Shown here in pieces: positions 33,747 through 38,087 of a DNA stretch of 38,087 nucleotides. Position 1 is the stretch's first letter. Each line of letters starts with the position of its first letter. The DNA comes from Acetobacteraceae bacterium (GTDB lineage: Bacteria > Pseudomonadota > Alphaproteobacteria > Acetobacterales > Acetobacteraceae), in NCBI GenBank assembly GCA_025352375.1, contig JANXTL010000279.1, positions 1 to 38,087 of the forward strand, read 5' to 3'. The notes below the pieces were generated by a model. The model was not told the origin of the DNA. It did not search any database and saw only the letters and a list, made by a program, of their open reading frames with translations. The position numbers and the translations under genes were made by a program.

Positions 33747-35969
33747 ATGATTCGCTTTCTTTTCATGCTTCTCGCCGTTCTGGCGCTAGCGCCCCAGGCG
33801 GTTGTGCCGCTGGCGGTTGCGGCGGAGCCATCCCCGGCGCCGGCCATCACCGCGGATCAGGCGAAAGCGGCGCTCGATGTGCTGAACGATCCGCAGAAGC
33901 GCGCGGCATTCCAGGCGACCTTGCAGGCCATCGTGGCGGCCAAACCAGCGGCACAGGCGCCGGATACCGGGCTCGAACCCGGCAGCCTGGGCGCGCAAAT
34001 TCTGCTGCGGGCGCATGCGTCCATGAACCACGTGCGGCACCGGATTGAATCGGCGGCCGCGTCGGTCCAAAGTGTGCCCCTGCTCTGGGCTTGGCTTGTC
34101 GTCATGGCCACCGATCCCATTGGCCAGACGATCCTGGCAGGCGTCGGCTGGCGCTTGCTGCTGGCGATTGCGGCGGCGGCCTGCGCCGGCTGGGTCGTCC
34201 AACGCCTGCTGCGCACGACCCGGCACCGGCTGGACAAAGCGGCGCTGGCACGGGACGAGCATCCCGCGGATCGCGCGGAAATTGGGGATCTGGAAGCGGC
34301 GGGTCAGCCCGGCGTCCCACGCGCGTCGTTCCTTGGCCACCCATGGCTGACCCTGGCCCGATTCGGCGTGCGGCTGCTGCCGCTGCTGGCCCTGCTGGCA
34401 GCCGGTCACATCGTGGCCCTCGCGGTCGACGGCTCCAGCGCGAGCGGCTTGGTGATCGAGGCGGTGCTCGAAGCTGCCGGCCTGACGCTTTTGGTCGTGG
34501 AAACAGCTGCCATCATGCTGTCGCCCAAGCAAAAGCTGTTGCGCCCGATATCGCTGAACGACACCGCCGCCGGTTACCTGATGCGTTGGATCCGGCGGCT
34601 GACGATCACCGCCGTGAGCGGCTATGCCATAGCCGAGGTCGGGGTACTGTTGGGCCTGTCAAACCCAGGCCACGACGCCATCCTGGGCGCCACTGGCCTG
34701 CTAATGACGGCGGGAGTTATCGCGATGGTCCTGAGGCTCCGGCGGCCCGTGCGGCGGGCGCTGCGGGCACCAGCCGGCGCCACCGGCCCGATCGTGCGAC
34801 TCCGCGATGGGCTGGCCGGGATCTGGCACTGGCTCGCGCTGCTGTCGTTGGCGATGCTCTGGTTAGGGTGGGCCGTCGATATTTCCGTGTCCGGGGAGGA
34901 GGTCGCGACGACGATCGGCTCCATCGTTCTGGTGCTCGTCATCGCGAAGCTCGCGTTGATGGCATCCTTGAAACTGATCGACCGCCTGCCCGCCATCGGG
35001 GAGCAAGCCGGTGGAAGCTTCCCCGGACTGGATGAGCGGGTGCGGTTCTATCATCCGGCCCTGGCCACGGCGCTGCGAGGGATAGTGCATCTGTTGGCGG
35101 TTTTGGCGTTACTGCAGATCCTCGGTTCGGGGTCCCTGCACTGGCTCTGGGCGAGCCAAGGCGGGCAGCGGCTCCTTTCCGGCGTGCTGACGCTCGCAGC
35201 CACGGTCCTGGCCGCGGTCATGGTGTGGGAACTGGTGAACGCCGCTATCCAGCGGCACCTGAACCGGCTGCAACAGGAATCCCAACTCGCCCGATCTGCC
35301 CGATTGCGCACCCTGCTGCCGATGCTGCGTACTAGCCTGCTTGTCGTGATCGGTGTGGTGACCGTGCTGATGGTCCTGAGCGAGATCGGCGTGAACATCG
35401 CCCCGCTGCTGGCCGGCGCGGGGATCATGGGCGTGGCGATCGGCTTTGGATCGCAGAAGCTTGTGCAGGACCTGATCACCGGCATCTTCCTGCTGTTGGA
35501 GAACGCGATTCAGGTCGGCGATCAGGTCAATGTCGCGGGCGTGGCAGGCAAGGTGGAGGGGCTATCGGTCCGCACCATCCGCCTGCGCGCGGTGGACGGC
35601 GCCCTGCACATCGTGCCGTTCAGTTCGGTGACCAGTGTGACCAACAACACCAAGGGCGTCGGGAACGCCGACGTGCGGGCCACGGTGGATTTTGGCACCG
35701 ACACCGACCAAGTGGCCGAGATTATGCACTCGATCGTCGCCGACATGCGCGCCGAACCCGATTTCGAGGCGAAAATCACCCAGGATTTCACATTGTGGGG
35801 CGTGGACAAGATCGACTCCAGTGGTGTGACAGTCGTCGGGCAAGTGGCCTGCACCGATTCCGGCCGTTGGTCCGTGCAACGCGAGATCAACCGGCGGATA
35901 AAGCAACGCTTCGACGCAGCGGGAATCCGGTTCTTCGCGCCGACGATTCTGACCCCCCACCCTGGCTGA
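33747..35969 (+). CDS. Large MscS-family mechanosensitive channel
   Basis: The 740 residues have a signal-like N-terminus (FMLLAVLALAPQAVVPLAVA), a periplasmic helical segment, many membrane helices and a C-terminal MscS core. The pore-lining helix and beta domain read GVAIGFGSQKLVQDLITG, then ENAIQVGDQVNV and VRTIRLRAVDGALHIVP. It resembles large MscS paralogues such as YbdG/MscM rather than the 286-residue MscS. It relieves osmotic stress. The next gene starts 5 bp after its stop. Confidence 0.93.
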   Translation: MIRFLFMLLAVLALAPQAVVPLAVAAEPSPAPAITADQAKAALDVLNDPQKRAAFQATLQAIVAAKPAAQAPDTGLEPGSLGAQILLRAHASMNHVRHRIESAAASVQSVPLLWAWLVVMATDPIGQTILAGVGWRLLLAIAAAACAGWVVQRLLRTTRHRLDKAALARDEHPADRAEIGDLEAAGQPGVPRASFLGHPWLTLARFGVRLLPLLALLAAGHIVALAVDGSSASGLVIEAVLEAAGLTLLVVETAAIMLSPKQKLLRPISLNDTAAGYLMRWIRRLTITAVSGYAIAEVGVLLGLSNPGHDAILGATGLLMTAGVIAMVLRLRRPVRRALRAPAGATGPIVRLRDGLAGIWHWLALLSLAMLWLGWAVDISVSGEEVATTIGSIVLVLVIAKLALMASLKLIDRLPAIGEQAGGSFPGLDERVRFYHPALATALRGIVHLLAVLALLQILGSGSLHWLWASQGGQRLLSGVLTLAATVLAAVMVWELVNAAIQRHLNRLQQESQLARSARLRTLLPMLRTSLLVVIGVVTVLMVLSEIGVNIAPLLAGAGIMGVAIGFGSQKLVQDLITGIFLLLENAIQVGDQVNVAGVAGKVEGLSVRTIRLRAVDGALHIVPFSSVTSVTNNTKGVGNADVRATVDFGTDTDQVAEIMHSIVADMRAEPDFEAKITQDFTLWGVDKIDSSGVTVVGQVACTDSGRWSVQREINRRIKQRFDAAGIRFFAPTILTPHPG

Positions 35970-35973
35970 TGAC

Positions 35974-36678
35974 ATGCACGACCTGACCGCGACGATCCGA
36001 ACCGCCGGCTTTGCTTTTCTCCACGCCGGCGCGATGCGCTTGGCGTTGGAGCAGCACGGGTCGTTGACCGATTGGGCGACATTCGCCGGCAGTTGGGACG
36101 ATTTGGGCCAGGACACCTACATGGCCGACGGGGGACGCTACCGGAAGCGTCGACACGCGGTGTTTCGGGTGTCCGGCGGGGCTTGGGACCGGTTGCCGTC
36201 CCAGCCGCATTACCAGAGCCGCGATTACAACGCCCTGAACGGCGGGATCGAGCGGTGGTTCCAGCCCGTGCTGCCCTCGACCGCTTCCGGCGCCTCCATG
36301 ACCGCTATCCTCCACTTCTGCTCGGCGTTATTCGGCGCGCTCACGCCGGCGCCATCCTGGTTCGTGGAAATGCACCAGTTCCGCATCGAGGCCCGCACCG
36401 GGGAGGCCGGCCGCCCAACGCCCGAGGGCATGCACCGCGACGGCGTCGACCACGTGCTGGTGCTGCTGATCCGCCGGCAAAACGTGCGCAGCGGGGTGAC
36501 GTCGGTGCACGATTTGACCGGACGGACCCTGGGTTCCTTCACGTTGACCGAACCGCTCGACGCGGCCTTGGTCGAGGACCGCCGCGTCATGCACGGCGTC
36601 ACGCCGGTTGAACCGGTGGACCCCATCTCGGTCGGATATCGCGACGTGCTGGTGCTGACCTTCAAACGGGAGGGGTAG
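35974..36678 (+). CDS. 2OG-Fe dioxygenase family protein (PF10014-like)
   Basis: The 234 residues match the 2OG-Fe dioxygenase family that includes bacterial amino-acid hydroxylases and BsmA. H154 and D156 (MHRDG) and the distal H207 (RRVMHGVTPV) form the iron triad; R223 should hold 2-oxoglutarate. The substrate is unknown, possibly a free amino acid. Only 4 bp separate it from the MscS stop, so it is expressed with the channel gene. Confidence 0.85.
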   Translation: MHDLTATIRTAGFAFLHAGAMRLALEQHGSLTDWATFAGSWDDLGQDTYMADGGRYRKRRHAVFRVSGGAWDRLPSQPHYQSRDYNALNGGIERWFQPVLPSTASGASMTAILHFCSALFGALTPAPSWFVEMHQFRIEARTGEAGRPTPEGMHRDGVDHVLVLLIRRQNVRSGVTSVHDLTGRTLGSFTLTEPLDAALVEDRRVMHGVTPVEPVDPISVGYRDVLVLTFKREG

Positions 36679-36723
36679 CGGTTCCTCGCACTGTTCCCGC
36701 CAGGACGAAATCGTTTTAAGCAT

Positions 36724-36744
36724 CCCTCCGCATAAGACGGAGGG
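36724..36744 (+). promoter_or_regulatory. Hairpin that buries the ribosome-binding site of the LLM gene
   Basis: CCCTCCG (36724-36730) pairs perfectly with CGGAGGG (36738-36744) across the loop CATAAGA. The second arm contains the GGAGGG Shine-Dalgarno for the ATG at 36751. If the stem forms in mRNA, translation of the LLM gene would be repressed until it melts. It could instead end transcription of the upstream gene. Confidence 0.6.
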
Positions 36745-36750
36745 AACGAC

Positions 36751-37701
36751 ATGCAAATCGGGTTCAACCTGCCGGTCAGCGGACCGATGGCCGCGCCGGC
36801 AACCATGGCCAAGGTGGCCCAACTCGGGGAATCCCTGGGTTTCAGTTATTTGACCCTGACCGATCACATCGCGCTGCCGGATACCTCCACCCCCGGTTAC
36901 CCCTATTCCGAGACTGGCGCGTTCTACTCCCCCGATCCCGGTCATCGGATGGAGCAATTGACCGCCACCGCCTGGGTTGCCGCCAAGACCGACAAGATCC
37001 GGCTTGTGCTGGCCGTGCTGGTCGTGCCGTACCGCCCCGCGGTGGCCACGTCCAAAATGCTGACCACCATCGACGTGCTGTCCGAAGGCCGGCTTACCGT
37101 TGGCGTCGGCGCCGGCTGGCTGAAACCCGAGCTGGAGGCATTGTCGCACACACCGTTCGCCGAACGGGGCGCGGTGACCGACGAGTACATCGACGCCTTC
37201 CGCGCAATTTGGACGCAGGAACGACCAGTGTTCCACGGCAAATACACCAATATCGAAGGCCTGTTGGTCGATCCCAAGCCGGTGCAGAAGCCCCATCCCC
37301 CGATCTGGGTCGGCGGCGAGACCGGCCCGTCCATGCGTCGCGCGGCTCGGGTTGGCGATGCGTGGTATCCGATCGGGACGAATTCCCAGCATATGCTGGA
37401 CACAAGGCCTCGGCTGGAGGCCGGCATTGCCCGGATGCGCAAGCTGACCGAGGCAGCCGGGCGCGACCCGGGCTCGATCGGCGTCGTCTACCGCATCAAA
37501 CGCCATGGGTATGAGGCGCCTCCGGCCACCGACGGATGTCGAAAACTGTTCACCGGCAGCGTCCAGACGACGATCGACGATATCAAAGCGCTGGAAGCGA
37601 TGGGCGTGACCGCGATGGACTTCGACTTCGAAGGCCGCGACGCCGGCAAGGCGATGGAGGAGATGCACCAGTTCAAGGAGCAGGTGCTGGGGAAAATATA
37701 G
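36751..37701 (+). CDS. LLM-class F420-dependent-type oxidoreductase
   Basis: A 316-residue TIM-barrel oxidoreductase of the luciferase-like family. Family segments are LGFSYLTLTDHIALP, KIRLVLAVLVVPYRPAV, GRLTVGVGAGWLKPE, FHGKYTNIEG and PPIWVGGETGPSMRRAAR. The sequence resembles TIGR03619-type F420-dependent proteins, but cofactor use is not proved. Its GGAGGG ribosome-binding site is inside a hairpin. A second, different LLM gene lies at 11796-12836. Confidence 0.88.
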   Translation: MQIGFNLPVSGPMAAPATMAKVAQLGESLGFSYLTLTDHIALPDTSTPGYPYSETGAFYSPDPGHRMEQLTATAWVAAKTDKIRLVLAVLVVPYRPAVATSKMLTTIDVLSEGRLTVGVGAGWLKPELEALSHTPFAERGAVTDEYIDAFRAIWTQERPVFHGKYTNIEGLLVDPKPVQKPHPPIWVGGETGPSMRRAARVGDAWYPIGTNSQHMLDTRPRLEAGIARMRKLTEAAGRDPGSIGVVYRIKRHGYEAPPATDGCRKLFTGSVQTTIDDIKALEAMGVTAMDFDFEGRDAGKAMEEMHQFKEQVLGKI

Positions 37702-37970
37702 ACGAGCCGAGGGCGCGCCCTTTCGTTCGCCAGGTCTTCGTTATTTGAAGCGAATTAGCAATGAAATCCGTCACAGCGGCGCTCGGGGTTCGGTGTGTCA
37801 ACCGCACGATGGTACGGGCAACCAGCTGTTCAGCCCCACTGGCGGAATTTTCAGATGCCAACGTCCGGCGTTGAACCGCACCAAAGACGCCGGTGCCTCG
37901 GTCACGTACGTCCCCGTCGAAAATCAATCGTTCCAATACTAGCCGTGCGAACCATTGACCGGTCGGACTT
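37702..37970. other. Intergenic region without a recognised gene
   Basis: This 269-bp stretch has lower GC than its surroundings. A rightward frame from 37745 to 37942 could give 65 residues (ending VPVENQSFQY), but I recognise no family and see no ribosome-binding site. It might be a gene remnant. The composite repeat begins right after it. Confidence 0.4.
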
Positions 37971-38087
37971 TAGACCATGATCTTTTGAGGTTGCACGCGA
38001 TCTCGGCGTTGGATCATGGTCTAAGCCTTTGTTTGAGAGGGTGATTCACGCCCGAGGTTGAAGTCAACCTCAGGCGATCACGCTCTA
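37971..38087. repeat. Composite palindromic repeat, copy 2 (inverted relative to copy 1)
   Basis: The 117 bp are an inverted copy of the element at 12834-12947, with a few substitutions and a 3-nt length difference in the GCGT-type palindrome. Here the first palindrome is closed by TAGACCATGATC and GATCATGGTCTA, a perfect 12-bp match, whereas in copy 1 the corresponding outer arm has the CGATCACGCTCTA ending. The element ends at the very last base of the window. Confidence 0.85.

Overview
This window is high-GC chromosomal DNA from an alphaproteobacterium, most likely of the Acetobacteraceae (Rhodospirillales). The main reasons are a stand-alone F0 ATP synthase operon with the paired b' and b subunits and no F1 genes beside it, a dapF-mtaB-ftsY operon, a full ETF / ETF-QO electron-transfer set, and the overall gene texture. 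The family assignment is inference from gene content, not from a database search. I see no prophage, no CRISPR array, no rRNA and no intact insertion sequence.

Layout. 1-4931: the 3' part of a B12-binding radical SAM gene meets a leftward block of ETF-QO, a TauD-type dioxygenase and an amidohydrolase. 4932-8616: a repeat-bearing intergenic region, a Cys/HGG-motif protein, a family-4-like uracil-DNA glycosylase, moaB, and two unknown membrane proteins. 8617-12836: gshB, an AbrB/PIN toxin-antitoxin pair, a crotonase, a DUF1330 protein and an LLM-family oxidoreductase whose stop codon lies inside a composite palindromic repeat. 13028-16184: dapF-mtaB-ftsY with overlapping start and stop codons (leftward), and tRNA-Ala(GGC). 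16201-21376: a nickel/cobalt permease, then rightward a MoeB/ThiF-like enzyme, a DsrE-like protein, an SH3 protein, a CoA-binding protein, a DUF2076 protein and an orphan modB. 21287-26851: an OpgH-like glucosyltransferase, a GT4 glycosyltransferase, a decayed SDR fragment, a DedA protein, a near-perfect 51-bp hairpin, an aldose epimerase and a PanE-like reductase. 26930-29471: a promoter followed by atpI-atpB-atpE-atpF'-atpF. 29605-33669: a PstS-like protein, hbd, etfA, etfB and a HIG1-like protein (all leftward). 33747-38087: a large MscS channel, a 2OG-Fe dioxygenase, a second LLM oxidoreductase and an inverted second copy of the composite repeat, which ends exactly at the last base.

How genes work together. 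etfB/etfA pass electrons from acyl-CoA-type dehydrogenases to ETF-QO and the quinone pool; hbd and the crotonase fit the same acyl-CoA metabolism. atpI-atpF build the membrane half of ATP synthase. moaB, the MoeB/ThiF-like protein and modB touch molybdenum cofactor supply but are scattered. The most unusual items are the inverted pair of modular palindromic repeats, a PstS-like protein missing key phosphate ligands, a modB lying in frame behind a single TAG with no AUG, a hairpin burying the Shine-Dalgarno of the second LLM gene, and the two-frame SDR remnant. I did not find a clearly new multi-gene system; the repeats and the altered PstS are the best leads.
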